Shown here: in pieces, positions 54,341 through 63,566 of the stretch
Numbering within the stretch: the stretch's first letter is position 1
Layout: each line of letters begins with the position of its first letter
Source of the DNA: Burkholderia puraquae
GTDB taxonomy: Bacteria > Pseudomonadota > Gammaproteobacteria > Burkholderiales > Burkholderiaceae
Length of the DNA stretch: 64,000 nt
NCBI RefSeq assembly: GCF_002099195.1
Contig: NZ_NBYX01000010.1
Span: forward strand, 124,001-188,000
Direction: 5' to 3'
The notes under the pieces: model-generated
Database searches by the model: none
What the model saw: the letters and a program-made list of their open reading frames with translations, nothing else
Told to the model about the DNA's origin: nothing
Translations under genes and position numbers: made by a program

Positions 54341-55193
54341 ACGCGCGGAGTTTGGCCGGCGCGCCGGCATCGCGCGCGTAGAGCAGGTATAAATCGCGGC
54401 CGCGTGATTCATACGCGGTCAGCAGACGACGCAGGCGGCCGGCTTCGAGGTCGGCCTTGACCAGACCGAACGGCTGCAGGATCACGCCGCCGCCGGCCAG
54501 CGCGGCCTCGCGCAGCGCGGGGCCGCTGTCGACGCGCAATCGATACGCGACCGGCACTTCGATTGCGCCGTCCGGCCCGTCGAATCGCCACCGGTAACGC
54601 GGCCCCCACCGCGTATGGCCCAGGCAATCGTGATTCAGCAGATCCTGCGGCGTGGCCGGAGTGCCGTGGTGGGCCAGATAATCCGGTGACGCACATACGA
54701 CCATCCGGTAGTACGACGGCAACGGCCGTGCGACGAGTGTCGAATCAGCCAACGGCCCGACGCGAAACGCGAGGTCGACACCGTCGCCGACCGGATCAAC
54801 CGCGGCATCGGTCAGCACGAGTTCGATATCGACGCGTGGGTATTGCGCGAGAAAAGCGGCGACGGCCGGCGCGAGCTGCGTGACGCCGAATGAAATTGGC
54901 GCGGCGATGCGGAGGTGACCGGACGGATCGCTACCGAGTGTCGATGCGGCATCGTCGGCGGTCTCGACCCGGTCGAGGATGTCACGACAACGCTCCAGGT
55001 ATAGCGCGCCGGCCTCGGTCAGATGATGGCGCCGCGTCGTGCGGTGAAGCAGCTTCACGCCCAGGCGTGCTTCGAGCGCGTTCAGGTGCTTGCCGACCAT
55101 GCTCGGCGACAGGCCGAGCCGCTCGGCCGCGGTGGTCAGGCTACCGGTGCTGACGATCTCGACGAACACCGACATGCTTTCGAAGCGGTCCAT
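54291..55193 (-). CDS. LysR-family regulator convergent with the CMD gene
   Basis: This 300-residue LysR regulator has the helix-turn-helix MDRFESMSVFVEIVSTGSLT, LSPSMVGKHLNALEARLGVK and LLHRTTRRHHLTE, then the effector domain. The ATG at 55191-55193 gives the usual length. It is not divergent from any adjacent gene, so its target cannot be assigned. The 50-base overlap with the CMD gene suggests a functional tie. Confidence 0.87.
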   Translation of the reverse strand: MDRFESMSVFVEIVSTGSLTTAAERLGLSPSMVGKHLNALEARLGVKLLHRTTRRHHLTEAGALYLERCRDILDRVETADDAASTLGSDPSGHLRIAAPISFGVTQLAPAVAAFLAQYPRVDIELVLTDAAVDPVGDGVDLAFRVGPLADSTLVARPLPSYYRMVVCASPDYLAHHGTPATPQDLLNHDCLGHTRWGPRYRWRFDGPDGAIEVPVAYRLRVDSGPALREAALAGGGVILQPFGLVKADLEAGRLRRLLTAYESRGRDLYLLYARDAGAPAKLRAFIAFALDRFAAADSTE

Positions 55194-55249
55194 GGGGGAA
55201 TGAAATGGGGGTAAACAACCAGTGCGGCGTAATCGTGCATGCGTTGCGC

Positions 55250-55267
55250 TCAATCTTCGCATGAATG
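55250..55267. repeat. 18-bp direct repeat, copy 2
   Basis: Identical to 53694-53711 (TCAATCTTCGCATGAATG), on the same strand about 1.56 kb away and upstream of the LysR start at 55193. Confidence 0.45.
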
Positions 55268-55389
55268 CCGCGGCTCGCCGCATCCTCCTTCCTTGTAACT
55301 GCCTTTTGAATTGCTCGTCTCAGGTCAGATCTTCCAGCTGGAAAGGCGTTTCATTTTTATAACCGCCACCGAATCCCGCGTCGACATGC

Positions 55390-55419
55390 AAAAACGGCTG
55401 CCGTGAATCCACGGCAGCC
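55390..55419 (-). terminator. Terminator of the chemoreceptor gene
   Basis: GGCTGCCGTG (55396-55405) and CACGGCAGCC (55410-55419) form a perfect 10-bp stem around AATC. On the minus strand TTTTT follows (55390-55394). It ends transcription 41 bases past the chemoreceptor stop. Confidence 0.88.
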
Positions 55420-55459
55420 GCCCCTCAGAAACGCCTTATTCTAAATCGCGAATCAGACT

Positions 55460-57322
55460 TTACTCATCCACCTTGAAAGCCGACACGAGCCGGGTCAATT
55501 CCGCCGCCTGCTGCTTCAAGCTCGCCGCCGCCGCCGCGCTTTCTTCCACCAGCGCCGCATTCTGCTGCGTCATCTGATCGAGCGACTGCACCGCGTCGCC
55601 AATCTGGTCAATACCGGCACTCTGCTCCAGGCTCGCCTCGGCGATCTCGCTCATCATCGCGCTCACGCCCTGCACCTGCGACACGACATCGCGCATCACC
55701 TTCCCGGCCTCACTCACCAGCCGCGACCCGGCATTCACCGTCCCCGCGCTATGCTCGATCAGCACCTTGATCTCCTTCGCCGCCTGCGCGCTGCGCTGCG
55801 CCAGATTCCGCACTTCCGAAGCCACCACCGCAAACCCGCGCCCCTGCTCGCCTGCCCGCGCCGCTTCCACAGCCGCATTCAGCGCCAGAATATTCGTCTG
55901 GAAAGAAATGCTGTCGATCATCACGATGATCTCGGAGATCCGCTGCGATGCGTCGCTGATCTCCTGCATCGTGGTCACGACTTCGCCTACCACCTGCCCG
56001 CCGCGCGCGGCCGCATCGGAAGCGCCGTTGATCATCTTCGCGGCCGTCGTTGCCGTTTCGGTGTTGTTCCGCACCACGGCCGTGATCTCTTCCATCGACG
56101 AAGCCGTGCGCTCCAGGTTGCTCGACTGCCCTTCGGTGCGTTCGCTGAGGTCCGCATTCCCCGATGCAATCTGCGCCGACCCGGTCGCAATCGACGCGGA
56201 AGCCGTGCGAATGCTATGCACCAGCGTCGACAGCGACGACACGAACCGGTTGAACGCATCCGACAACTGCCCGATCTCGTCCTGGCTCTCGACCGTCATC
56301 CGGCGCGTCAGGTCGCCCTGGCCGCTGGCGATCTCCGACAGCAGCGTCGCCGCGCGGCGAATCGGAGCGGCAATCGCGCGGCCCACCAGCCAGATCACAA
56401 GCAACGCGACCCCGAGGCCCACCACCGCCGCAACCAGCGCCGCGCTGCGAATTGCACGCGTCACCGGCCCGAGCAGTTCCGCCTGCGGCACCTCGACGAC
56501 GACATACGCGTTCAACTCCGGAATGAACGACGTCGCGATGAAGCGCGCACCGCCATCGCCGTTGTAGCTCAGGTACGCATACGGCTGGCCGGCCAGCAGC
56601 GTCGCCGACGCATCGCCCGGCAGCCCCTGTTGATCCTTCATGAAATGCTTGCCGTCGATCAGCGACGAATCGCGATGCATCATGATCGCGCCGTCGGGAC
56701 GCACGAGATACGCGAATCCGGTCTCGCCGATCCGGTAAGCGGCGATGCCCTTCGCGAGCGCATCGACGGACAGGCTCATGCAGGCCGCGCCGATCGGCAC
56801 GCCGTCGAGTTCGACGCGGCTGTTGATGAACATCATGTAGCCGCCGACCGTCACCTCGCGGTCCATGTTCACGTCGAACGCCTTGCCGGACGACAGGAAC
56901 CCGGTCAGCCACTGATCCTTGTCGGTCACCTTCCGCTGCAGGCCGGATTCGTTGTAGTAGTTGCCGCTTTTCACGGACACCCATTGCACCGACGCGGCCT
57001 TCTGCTCGTCCTTCACGTTCTTCGCGAGCTGGATCCAGTTGCGCGTGCCGGCATCGGGTTCGCCGTCGGCTTCCCATTGCAGCAGGAACGCGTCGCGCGC
57101 GAGAATCCGCGACGCGGCGATCGGGCCGGCCATCTGCCGCTGCACGTCGGCGCGGATGCCGTTCACGGCCGTCGGCAGCTCTTCGCGCACGACGCGATCG
57201 CGCACCGCGTTGCCGATCAGACGGATGCTGAGTCCGCTCGAGATCGCGACGAACACGAGCAGGCAACTCGTCATGCTGAGAATCAGCTTGTTCTGAATGG
57301 AAAGCTTGCGCCAGAAATGCAT
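55460..57322 (-). CDS. Methyl-accepting chemotaxis protein
   Basis: This 620-residue transducer has an N-terminal membrane helix (about 8-32) and a periplasmic Cache-like sensor domain (about 33-280; [40 protein letters not shown]). A second helix lies at about 285-310, then a HAMP domain ([20 protein letters not shown]) and the conserved signalling hairpin ([40 protein letters not shown]). There is no C-terminal CheR-binding pentapeptide; it ends VSAFKVDE. It lies 170 bases below the MotB-like gene. The ligand is not known. Confidence 0.92.
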   Translation of the reverse strand: MHFWRKLSIQNKLILSMTSCLLVFVAISSGLSIRLIGNAVRDRVVREELPTAVNGIRADVQRQMAGPIAASRILARDAFLLQWEADGEPDAGTRNWIQLAKNVKDEQKAASVQWVSVKSGNYYNESGLQRKVTDKDQWLTGFLSSGKAFDVNMDREVTVGGYMMFINSRVELDGVPIGAACMSLSVDALAKGIAAYRIGETGFAYLVRPDGAIMMHRDSSLIDGKHFMKDQQGLPGDASATLLAGQPYAYLSYNGDGGARFIATSFIPELNAYVVVEVPQAELLGPVTRAIRSAALVAAVVGLGVALLVIWLVGRAIAAPIRRAATLLSEIASGQGDLTRRMTVESQDEIGQLSDAFNRFVSSLSTLVHSIRTASASIATGSAQIASGNADLSERTEGQSSNLERTASSMEEITAVVRNNTETATTAAKMINGASDAAARGGQVVGEVVTTMQEISDASQRISEIIVMIDSISFQTNILALNAAVEAARAGEQGRGFAVVASEVRNLAQRSAQAAKEIKVLIEHSAGTVNAGSRLVSEAGKVMRDVVSQVQGVSAMMSEIAEASLEQSAGIDQIGDAVQSLDQMTQQNAALVEESAAAAASLKQQAAELTRLVSAFKVDE

Positions 57323-57491
57323 GGGGAACCCTCGATAACCGCTCGGTCTGAGCCAGTTTGGGTTATCGGCATGCACGCGCAGAACCGCATCGCTGATTTC
57401 AGATGTTCATCATGCGAGATTCGTTATGTTGTTGTCAGGCGGGCATATGCGGCCGCCTATAGACACACGATCGACGAAAATTCAGCGTCAA

Positions 57492-58172
57492 TCAATACGC
57501 AACGAAGATCGTCACCCGCCGGTTGCGCGCCCGCGCGGCCGCATCGTCACCCGCCACGAGCGGCTGCGTATCGGCCCGCCCGATCGCTGCGAGCCGATGC
57601 GGTGCAACACCACGCTCGGTCAGGTAGCGCACGACGCTCCCCGCGCGCGCCGACGACAGCTCCCAGTTCGATTCGTATTTCGCGTTCGCGATCGGCACGC
57701 TGTCGGTGTGGCCTTCGACGAGTATGTCGCCGGTCGCGTGATCGCTCAGTGCCTGCGCGATCTGGTTCAGCACCGGCGACGAATCGGGCAGCAAGCGCGC
57801 ATCGCCAACATTGAACAGGACCTTCGCGTCGATGCCGATCTCGACGCCATGCGGCGCTTTCACGAGCGAGATCCGGCCGTTCGACTTCAACGAATCGAGC
57901 AAGGCGAGCCACGGCGGGGCGTGTTCAGCCGTCACGGCAGCGGCAGCCGATGCCGATGCCCCCGCCACGCTTTCGGCATGCCGCGCGAGCGTCTGGTACC
58001 GCGCGTCGAGCGCGTTGTATTTCGCGAGCTGGAGCACGTACAACGCGAGAAACAGCACCATCAGCGTCGTGATGAGATCCGCGTACGAAATCAGCCAGCG
58101 GCCGGATTGCGCGCCTTCGAGTTCGTCGTCGTCGCGATCGGCAGCGGATGCACCGTCAGTTCGAGCAGTCAT
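57492..58172 (-). CDS. MotB-like stator protein with OmpA peptidoglycan-binding domain
   Basis: This 226-residue protein has one transmembrane helix (WLISYADLITTLMVLFLALY, about 26-45) carrying D32, the proton-binding aspartate position of MotB. A C-terminal OmpA domain (about 115-225) has LVEGHTDSVPIANAKYESNW, LSSARAGSVVRYL and ARNRRVTIFV. The ATG at 58170-58172 begins about 40 bases below motA-like. It should form an ion-driven stator with its neighbour. No flagellar structural or chemotaxis-kinase gene is nearby, so its rotor is not obvious. Confidence 0.82.
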   Translation of the reverse strand: MTARTDGASAADRDDDELEGAQSGRWLISYADLITTLMVLFLALYVLQLAKYNALDARYQTLARHAESVAGASASAAAAVTAEHAPPWLALLDSLKSNGRISLVKAPHGVEIGIDAKVLFNVGDARLLPDSSPVLNQIAQALSDHATGDILVEGHTDSVPIANAKYESNWELSSARAGSVVRYLTERGVAPHRLAAIGRADTQPLVAGDDAAARARNRRVTIFVAY

Positions 58173-58211
58173 GCGGTTGGAAACCCGGGTTCGTCGTACG
58201 ACACACGCTCA

Positions 58212-58976
58212 TCACGCGAGCGATTCGGCCGCGCGCCCGCGCACGTCGCCGGTCAGGCGCGTCTCGATCGTATGCGGCGATTCCTTGCGTGAAATGGCCA
58301 GCAAGCCGTCGAGATACAGCTTGCGAAACCGCAGCTCGCTATCGATCTGCGCACGCAGCTTGCCGTAAAGCGGCAGGAACACGAGGTTCGCCAGCGCCAG
58401 CCCGTACAGCGTCGCGATGAACGCAACCGCGATGCCCGGCCCGAGCTGTGCCGGTTCGAGAATATGGCTCGTCACCTGCACGAGCCCGAGCACCGAGCCG
58501 AGAATGCCGAACGTCGGCGCATATCCGCCGGCCTGCTGCCACACACGCGCGGCGGCAAGGCGGCTGCGTTCGTAGGCATGGAGTTCGCGCTGCAAGGCGT
58601 CCTCGAGCACGGCGGTCGACACGCCGTTCGCCAGCAGTTCGAGCCCGCGGCGCGCAAACGGATGGATGCCGCTCACGTCCATCGATTCGAACGCGAGCAG
58701 CCCGTCGAGCTTCGCGCGGTCGCCCCATTCGAGCAGGTCGGACAGGTTCTTGCGATCGACTTCGCGCGCACGGACGAACGCGAGCCGCAGCTGCTTCACC
58801 GCGTCGAAGAAACGCGCCCAGGTGTTCTGGATCATCACCGCGCCGAGCGTGCCGCCGAGCACGATCACGAGCGCCTCGAACTGGAACAGCATCGAGAAAT
58901 GCCCGCCTTCCAGCGCGAAGCCGAACACGATCGCCACGCCGCCGAGCACCACACCGGCCAGGGTCAACAGGTCCAT
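58212..58976 (-). CDS. MotA-like stator protein
   Basis: This 254-residue four-helix stator subunit has membrane helices at about 1-22, 30-50, 143-163 and 176-198. The prolines typical of MotA helices 3 and 4 are present (GGYAPTFGILGSVLGLVQV, VFLPLYGKLR). The cytoplasmic loop between helices 2 and 3 carries the charged LLEWGDRAKLDGL. The ATG at 58974-58976 has AAGGGGG in front. It starts 13 bases below the cyclic-nucleotide gene and precedes the MotB-like gene, making a three-gene operon. Confidence 0.82.
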   Translation of the reverse strand: MDLLTLAGVVLGGVAIVFGFALEGGHFSMLFQFEALVIVLGGTLGAVMIQNTWARFFDAVKQLRLAFVRAREVDRKNLSDLLEWGDRAKLDGLLAFESMDVSGIHPFARRGLELLANGVSTAVLEDALQRELHAYERSRLAAARVWQQAGGYAPTFGILGSVLGLVQVTSHILEPAQLGPGIAVAFIATLYGLALANLVFLPLYGKLRAQIDSELRFRKLYLDGLLAISRKESPHTIETRLTGDVRGRAAESLA

Positions 58977-58989
58977 GCGTGCCCCCTTG

Positions 58990-60234
58990 TCATGCATCCG
59001 ATGCCGATGCGACGGGCGCAGTGCCCGCCGCCGACGCCTTCGCCGCGCGAACGGCTTCCAGCACGCGTTGCTCGATATCCTCGATCTCGACCGGATCGAG
59101 CTTGAGTTCGCGGCGCATCACCCACGACACCTCGTTGCGCCGCGCCTCGGTCATCACGGAGAACAGCTTGTCGGCCACCGCGCGATCGTCGAGATTCGCG
59201 ATCAGCTTCGCGAGATCGTAGGTATCGAATGCGGCGATGACGTCGAACAGCGTGCGCGGGTCGATCCACACGAGATCCGCCAGCGCGCGCACGTCGCCGC
59301 CGCGGCGCGCATTGCGCCGCGAGAAGTACGCGACACCCTTCTGCTCGACGTAGCTGAGCACCTTCGATTTGCGGAACGCGAATACTTCTTCGGCAATCTC
59401 GCCGTTCGACAGCTTGTTGAGCAGCATCGTCTTCTCGACGCCGATCAGCGATTCGAGATCGGCGAGCTCGATGAGCTCGAGTTCGCTGTTGATCGACAGG
59501 TCGAGATCGTGATCGGCAACCTGTTGCGCGCGATCGATCACGCGCGCGGCGTCGAACGTGACGACCTGGCGCGCATCCGACGACGCCGCATAGTCGGTTG
59601 CGCCGCCGGCGTGGTCCGCCTGCGCCGCTTCGATCGTGACGAGATTGAGCTTCTCCATGCGTCGCAGCATCGCGAGTACGTGCGGTCGCGAATGGCCGGC
59701 AATCGCGCGGCATTTGCGGATCACTTCGGCGAGCGGCACCGAGGTTTCCGCCGCATGGGCCTGCATCGGCCGGCGCGTCCACGCGTCGCCGGCGTCGCGC
59801 GCATCGCTACCCGCCATCAGCGCCAGCACATGCGCATACGACAGCACGCCCGGCATGAAGTCGGCATGCGTATAGGTCGCGAGCTGGTCGTCCTTGCGCT
59901 TCACGCGGCGGATCATCGTCCGCACGATATGACGCAGCAGCGCCGACACACGCTCGATTTCTTCGTCGAGCGTGCCGGCCGGCACGACCGTCAGCTGACA
60001 GAACGAAAGCGCCTTCGCGGTATGGGCACGCGGCTCGGCGGCGAGCAGGGCCGATTCACCGAAGAACTCGCCGCGACCGAGCGTCGCGACGACGACGCGC
60101 TTGTCGTCGCATCGCGTGGACAGCTCGACCTTGCCGTCGGTGATCAGAAAGATGACGGGCTCGCCCGCAAAACCCTCGGAGTAAATGATTTCCCCGGGCG
60201 CCGCCGTGCGCGTCCACGATTGCTGACGATTCAA
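58990..60234 (-). CDS. Cyclic-nucleotide-binding protein with a FliG-C-like tail
   Basis: This is a 414-residue protein from a TTG at 60232-60234, chosen for its AGGGGA ribosome site. A GTG at 60279 would add 15 residues. Residues about 10-95 are a cNMP-binding beta-roll with an intact-looking phosphate-binding cassette, GEFFGESALLAAEPRAHTA (E60, R69). The middle (about 110-300) has mixed helices. Residues about 310-395 align in pattern with the FliG C-terminal torque domain: ALADLVWIDPRTLFDVIAAF, DTYDLAKLIANLDDRAVADK, MTEARRNEVSWVMRRELKL. The FliG match is mine by eye. It is the first gene of an operon with the stator pair. Confidence 0.72.
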   Translation of the reverse strand: MNRQQSWTRTAAPGEIIYSEGFAGEPVIFLITDGKVELSTRCDDKRVVVATLGRGEFFGESALLAAEPRAHTAKALSFCQLTVVPAGTLDEEIERVSALLRHIVRTMIRRVKRKDDQLATYTHADFMPGVLSYAHVLALMAGSDARDAGDAWTRRPMQAHAAETSVPLAEVIRKCRAIAGHSRPHVLAMLRRMEKLNLVTIEAAQADHAGGATDYAASSDARQVVTFDAARVIDRAQQVADHDLDLSINSELELIELADLESLIGVEKTMLLNKLSNGEIAEEVFAFRKSKVLSYVEQKGVAYFSRRNARRGGDVRALADLVWIDPRTLFDVIAAFDTYDLAKLIANLDDRAVADKLFSVMTEARRNEVSWVMRRELKLDPVEIEDIEQRVLEAVRAAKASAAGTAPVASASDA

Positions 60235-60471
60235 GTCGATTCCCCTGCTGCGCTGATTATTGCGGACTGCGCGTCGCACGTCGGAAGCATGCGATCGCGA
60301 GTCATCCCCGTGACTCGTTTACGTCATCGCGCGCAACATCCTTTAGGGAATTCGTCCTCGCTTTGAACCGAAATCAAGGTAAAACGTTTGCGGGACAACC
60401 CGCCACACCGTGAGGTTCATTTCGATGCTTGCACGTGTAGTGCAAATGAAAGCGCCGGGCGCCCCCGCGTG

Positions 60472-61134
60472 TCAGAACTCCATGTCGAGTTCGTCGATGT
60501 CTTCGTGCTCCGCCTTCGCCGCATCGATCCACTCCGCGACGAACGGATGGGCGAGCACCTGCATGCAGTACTCGGCCACATCGGGCTCCAGTTTCACGTC
60601 GTAGGTCAGGAAGCGTGTGACGACCGGCGCATACATCGCGTCGGCAATGCCGATCTCCGCGCCGAACAGCCAGGGGCCGCCGTACGCGGCCAGGCACTCG
60701 CGCCAGATCGTCACGATCCGCTGGATGTCGTGCTGCGCGCGCGACCAGATCCGGAAGCCGGGGAAATGCGCGCGCAGGTTCATCGGCAACGCGGATCGCA
60801 ACGCGCTGAAGCCGGAATGCATCTCGCCGCAGATCGACCGGCAATGCGCGCGCGCCTTCCGGTCTTCAGGCAGCAGCCGCGCCTGCGGCCGGATTTCGTT
60901 CAGGTATTCGGCAATCGCGAGCGTGTCCCACACCGTGTTGCCGTCGTGCGTCAGGCACGGCACGAGAATCGACGGCGACAGCAGCAGCAACTCCGCGCGC
61001 GACGCGGCATCGATCGGCACGCTGACCGTTTCGAACGTGAGACCGCTCAGCTTCGCGAGCAGCCAGCCGCGCATCGACCACGACGAGTAATTGCGGCTGC
61101 TGATGGTCAGCGTCGTCTGTCCGATGACTTCCAT
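60472..61134 (-). CDS. Glutathione S-transferase family protein
   Basis: This 220-residue GST has the thioredoxin-like N-terminal domain (MEVIGQTTLTISSRNYSSWS, VPCLTHDGNTVWDTLAIAEY) and a helical second domain (WLFGAEIGIADAMYAPVVTR). The SSRNYSSWS motif places a serine at the usual catalytic site. It is divergent from the PHB depolymerase gene, with 288 bases between. Substrate unknown. Confidence 0.87.
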   Translation of the reverse strand: MEVIGQTTLTISSRNYSSWSMRGWLLAKLSGLTFETVSVPIDAASRAELLLLSPSILVPCLTHDGNTVWDTLAIAEYLNEIRPQARLLPEDRKARAHCRSICGEMHSGFSALRSALPMNLRAHFPGFRIWSRAQHDIQRIVTIWRECLAAYGGPWLFGAEIGIADAMYAPVVTRFLTYDVKLEPDVAEYCMQVLAHPFVAEWIDAAKAEHEDIDELDMEF

Positions 61135-61422
61135 GTCGTCCCCTGTCCAAAGCCGTTCGTGCCCCTGCACCGAAAACGGACGCCGCGCGGCGTTATCCGC
61201 ACCATGCCTGTGCGACGCATTCGCCGAACTGGCGCAGCGCCGCACGCTGTCGCAGCACGTGCCGCATGCCAGATCGGCGCGGCAACGCATCGCGTGCCGT
61301 TACCGGTTGTCGCATGCGGCCTGCGTCGCCGCGTTCCCGAACCACGTGCAACGCGCGTGCCAGCAGCGGGCTGGCACATGGCTTGCCTCGTTCAAAGCAA
61401 CGCGGCACAACGAGCGACGCTC

Positions 61423-62778
61423 ATGAATCTGCTTGCCTATCCGTTCTATCAATGGTCTGCCGAATGCACGCGCCCTGCGCGCGCATGGGCCGCCGCCGCC
61501 CGCGCGACGATGTCGCTGTGGCCGCCCGCCACATCGACGCCGACCGGCCGCATGCTCGACGCGCTGTGCGAACTGCTCGAATGCTGCGCGTTCTCGCATC
61601 GGCGTCCGCCGTTCGGCATCGCGTCGACCGTCGTCGACGGCGAGACGGTGCCGATCGTCGAGGAAGCCGCCGCGGCCACACCGTTCGGCACGCTGCTGCA
61701 TTTCCGCAAGGCGCTGCCGGTTGCGCGCCAGCCGCGCGTGCTGATCGTCGCGCCGATGTCCGGGCATTTCGCGACGCTGTTGCGCGGCACCGTGCATACG
61801 ATGCTGGCCGACCACGACGTGTACATCACCGACTGGCACAACCCGCGCGACATCCCGCTGTCGGCCGGACGGTTCGGCTTCGACGAATACGTCGCGCACG
61901 TGATCGACTTCATCCACCAGATCGGCCCGGACGCGCACGTGCTCGCGATCTGCCAGCCGACCGTCGCCACGCTCGCGGCGGTCGCGCTGATGGCCGCCGG
62001 CGGCGATCCGGCGCAGCCCGCGAGCCTGACGCTGATGGCGGGCCCGATCGACTGCCGCGTGAATCCGACGAAGGTCAACGCGCTCGCGACGAGCCAGCCG
62101 ATCGAATGGTTCGCGCGGAACCTGATCAGCGTCGTGCCGGCGGGCTTCGCCGGTGCGCAGCGGTGCGTGTATCCGGGCTTCGTGCAGGTCGGCGCGTTCA
62201 TGTCGATGAATCCCGATCGCCACGCGGCGTCGTTTGCCGACCTGTATTACGAGCGCGCGAAAGGCGACCCGGCAAAAGCCGACACGCTGCGGCACTTCTA
62301 CGACGAATACTTCGCGACGGCCGATCTCACCGCGGAGTTCTATCTGGAAACGGTCGAGAAGGTGTTCCAGCAATATGCGCTCGCGCGCGGCGAGCTGACG
62401 GTCGGCGGCCGGCTCGTCGAACCGGCGGCGATTCATCGCACCGCGCTGTTGACGATCGAAGGCGAGAAGGACGATATCTGCGCCGTGGGCCAGACGGTGG
62501 CCGCGCAGGAGCTGTGTTCGGGGTTGCCGCCGTATCTGAAGACGCACCACGTGCAGACGGGAGCAGGCCACTATGGCGTGTTCAACGGCAGCCGCTGGGA
62601 AACGCAGATCTATCCGATCGTGCGCGCGACGATCCACGACAACGAGCCGTACGATCGCACCGCGGGAGCGGACGGCACCGCGGACGGCACGCACTACGTG
62701 ACGCTGCGCGCGCTGCTCGATGCCCGCGCAGCGGCGCACGATGCGGCGGCCGACACGCAATCGCATCACGCCCACTGA
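61423..62778 (+). CDS. phaZ: Intracellular polyhydroxybutyrate depolymerase (cysteine type)
   Basis: This 451-residue hydrolase mobilises stored PHB. The nucleophile elbow is AICQPTV with C177 in place of the serine of a lipase box, as in Ralstonia eutropha PhaZa1. Flanking family segments are VLIVAPMSGHFATLLRGTVH, HDVYITDWHNPRDIPLSAGR and the late histidine in GAGHYGVFNG. There is no signal peptide, so it acts in the cytoplasm on native granules. The ATG at 61423 gives the usual N-terminus. Confidence 0.92.
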   Translation: MNLLAYPFYQWSAECTRPARAWAAAARATMSLWPPATSTPTGRMLDALCELLECCAFSHRRPPFGIASTVVDGETVPIVEEAAAATPFGTLLHFRKALPVARQPRVLIVAPMSGHFATLLRGTVHTMLADHDVYITDWHNPRDIPLSAGRFGFDEYVAHVIDFIHQIGPDAHVLAICQPTVATLAAVALMAAGGDPAQPASLTLMAGPIDCRVNPTKVNALATSQPIEWFARNLISVVPAGFAGAQRCVYPGFVQVGAFMSMNPDRHAASFADLYYERAKGDPAKADTLRHFYDEYFATADLTAEFYLETVEKVFQQYALARGELTVGGRLVEPAAIHRTALLTIEGEKDDICAVGQTVAAQELCSGLPPYLKTHHVQTGAGHYGVFNGSRWETQIYPIVRATIHDNEPYDRTAGADGTADGTHYVTLRALLDARAAAHDAAADTQSHHAH

Positions 62779-62808
62779 AGCCGTACGGAGCTGAAGCTGA
62801 AAATGAAT

Positions 62809-62832
62809 CGCCCCGCCGGGGGTGGCGGGGCG
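62809..62832. terminator. Hairpin between convergent phaZ and DUF3761-like gene
   Basis: CGCCCCGCC (62809-62817) pairs exactly with GGCGGGGCG (62824-62832). On the minus strand it is followed by ATTCATTTT, the better T-tract, so it suits the DUF3761-like transcript. It may also stop phaZ. Confidence 0.6.
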
Positions 62833-62890
62833 TAAGTGGCTGCAACGTACGGACGACGCGCGAGGAGGCGGCCTCGCGTGTCAGCCGGTG

Positions 62891-63367
62891 TTACGAACAG
62901 GCCTTGCCGTGCGACGCGTGGTAGCCCTTCGCCTTCGCGTCCGCTTCCGACATGTAGCTGCCGTGCTTCGTCTTGCCGTAGTACTTGTCGGTCGAGCAGT
63001 GATAGACCTTCGTGCTGTCGTTGGCCCATACTTTGCCCGCGCCGCCGCCCGGCGCTGCCGCCGCGGTCGTTGCGGTCGTTGCAGCCGCGCTCTTGGCCGG
63101 CGCGGTGCCGGACGCAGGCGCAGCGGAGGCTGCCGTTGCCGGCGCTGCGGCCGGTGCGCTCGCGGCTGCCGCCGACGCTGCGCCGTACCAGGTCTTCACA
63201 CCCTTGTGGCCCGCGCACGCGCCCTTCTTCGACGCGCCCGAGTAGAACGAGCCGTCCTTGCACAGCCCGGTCGTGCCGGCCGGCGCGCTGGCCGGAACCT
63301 GCGCGAACGCACCGATCGACATACCCATGCCGGCGACCAGCGCGGCGATCAACATCGTCTTTTTCAT
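62891..63367 (-). CDS. Secreted DUF3761-like protein with Ala-rich linker
   Basis: This 158-residue exported protein has a signal peptide MKKTMLIAALVAGMGMSIG ending AFAQ. A DUF3761-type segment follows (GLCKDGSFYSGASKKGACAG, HKGVKTWYG), then an Ala/Pro/Thr-rich linker of about 50 residues and a C-terminal module VYHCSTDKYYGKTKHGSYMS resembling the Cys-rich motif of related Burkholderia secreted proteins. The ATG at 63365-63367 has AGGAGAG upstream. Function unknown; a role in the periplasm is likely. Confidence 0.8.
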   Translation of the reverse strand: MKKTMLIAALVAGMGMSIGAFAQVPASAPAGTTGLCKDGSFYSGASKKGACAGHKGVKTWYGAASAAAASAPAAAPATAASAAPASGTAPAKSAAATTATTAAAAPGGGAGKVWANDSTKVYHCSTDKYYGKTKHGSYMSEADAKAKGYHASHGKACS

Positions 63368-63428
63368 AGTCCTCTCCTGATTTGCCTGAATAAAGCCTGT
63401 GTTCCGGGTATTCCCGGGTAAATCGCGA

Positions 63429-63566
63429 TTACCGCACCCAGCGACACGCACGATGGTGGTGATGATCGACGTGGCACACACGGTGCGAATGCGCTTCGGC
63501 GAGCGCCGGAGCAAGGACGGCACATGCTACTGCGGCGGCCGTCAGGATCTTCGCGATGCGCTTCAT
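63429..63566 (-). CDS. 45-residue secreted His/Cys-rich peptide
   Basis: The ATG at 63564-63566 follows GGGAGAG. It gives 45 residues: a signal peptide (MKRIAKILTAAAVACAVLAP, then ALAEA, about 1-25) and a mature part of about 20 residues with HSHRVCHVDHHHHRACRWVR. Seven histidines and two cysteines in so short a chain suggest metal binding. It is in the leader of the DUF3761-like gene and possibly co-transcribed. Similar short peptides are widespread in Burkholderia but, as far as I know, unstudied. Confidence 0.7.
   Translation of the reverse strand: MKRIAKILTAAAVACAVLAPALAEAHSHRVCHVDHHHHRACRWVR

Noticed and set aside
55751..57814. Long plus-strand open frame opposite the chemoreceptor
   Set aside because: Arg/His-rich shadow; the chemoreceptor reading on the minus strand has all family motifs.
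57492..58976. Zorya-type anti-phage system based on MotA/MotB-like genes
   Set aside because: The MotA-like protein lacks the long cytoplasmic tail of ZorA and no ZorC/D/E genes are adjacent.
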